A stretch of 64,000 nt of DNA from assembly GCF_050624435.1 (NCBI RefSeq), contig NC_134537.1, positions 12,520,584 through 12,584,583 on the forward strand, written 5' to 3'. The DNA is from Tenrec ecaudatus. Lineage: Eukaryota; Chordata; Mammalia; Afrosoricida; Tenrecidae. The translations under genes and the position numbers were made by a program. Under the pieces are notes generated by a model. The model was not told the DNA's origin, did not search any database, and was given only the letters and a program-made list of their open reading frames with translations. Of the stretch, positions 63,963-64,000 are shown in pieces; positions within the stretch are counted from its first letter, which is position 1; each line of letters begins with the position of its first letter.

Positions 63963-64000
63963 CAAACCTTGAAACGATCAAGTTGATGTAGAAGCAAACT

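Larger units (their letters stand above)
58160..64000. other. 5' flank of ACVR2B
   Basis: Contains the 40-bp duplication, RTE fragments, two solo LTRs, a SPIN stub and a SINE. Unassigned unique DNA is at 58.2-59.0, 60.35-61.05 and 62.0-62.85 kb. In human XYLB lies upstream on the same strand; no XYLB exon is recognised here. Confidence 0.6.

Noticed and set aside
57434-64000. Exons of XYLB or an ACVR2B antisense lncRNA
   Set aside because: Expected from human synteny, but no recognisable XYLB coding sequence or conserved spliced structure is visible.

Overview
The window is nuclear DNA from a placental mammal, most likely an afrotherian and probably a tenrec. Two kinds of evidence point there. 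First, many copies of a roughly 200-bp tRNA-derived SINE of AfroSINE type lie next to RTE (BovB-like) LINE fragments that share its 3' end. Second, there is a near-complete hAT element with the SPIN ('space invader') terminal repeats; as I recall the literature, SPIN is known within Afrotheria only from tenrec. The species is inferred; the clade is fairly well supported.

Two protein-coding genes are present, both transcribed from the minus strand, so the window reads right to left. ACVR2B (activin receptor type-2B) is complete. Its exon 1 starts at 57433 inside a large CpG island, a 23-kb intron 1 follows, exons 2-11 cluster between 34232 and 27973, and a very long, almost repeat-free 3' UTR runs to about 17.5 kb. 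The 11 coding exons join in frame with GT-AG introns to give exactly 512 codons, the length I recall for the human protein. About 6 kb further downstream is the CpG-island promoter of EXOG, a mitochondrial exo/endonuclease. Its first three coding exons (residues 1-150, including the SRGH active-site motif) lie at 11296, 7260 and 3108; the remaining exons lie beyond the left edge. The order ACVR2B then EXOG on one strand matches human 3p22.2.

Region by region: 1-11.3 kb is EXOG exons 1-3 and introns crowded with repeats; 11.34-11.82 kb is a composite minisatellite directly upstream of EXOG carrying four CCAAT boxes; 11.8-17.5 kb is intergenic with SINEs and a solo LTR; 17.5-28 kb is the ACVR2B 3' UTR with one unusual GC-rich retroposed insert; 28-34.2 kb holds ACVR2B exons 11-2; 34.2-57.4 kb is intron 1, full of nested retroposons but with a repeat-free block carrying MEF2 and E-box motifs near 35.9 kb; 56.6-58.1 kb is the ACVR2B CpG island; 58.1-64 kb is 5' flank with RTE, two solo LTRs and a SPIN fragment.

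The two genes have separate roles: ACVR2B is a membrane serine/threonine kinase receptor for activins, myostatin and GDF11, and EXOG is a mitochondrial DNA-processing nuclease. They are neighbours by conserved synteny, not functional partners. I found no new gene system. The most notable signals are a short spliced-looking or truncated transcript retroposed with a poly(A) tract and target duplication into the ACVR2B 3' UTR, the CCAAT-bearing minisatellite at EXOG, a palindromic MITE-like family in three copies, and several transposons whose boundaries can be read exactly from target-site duplications.
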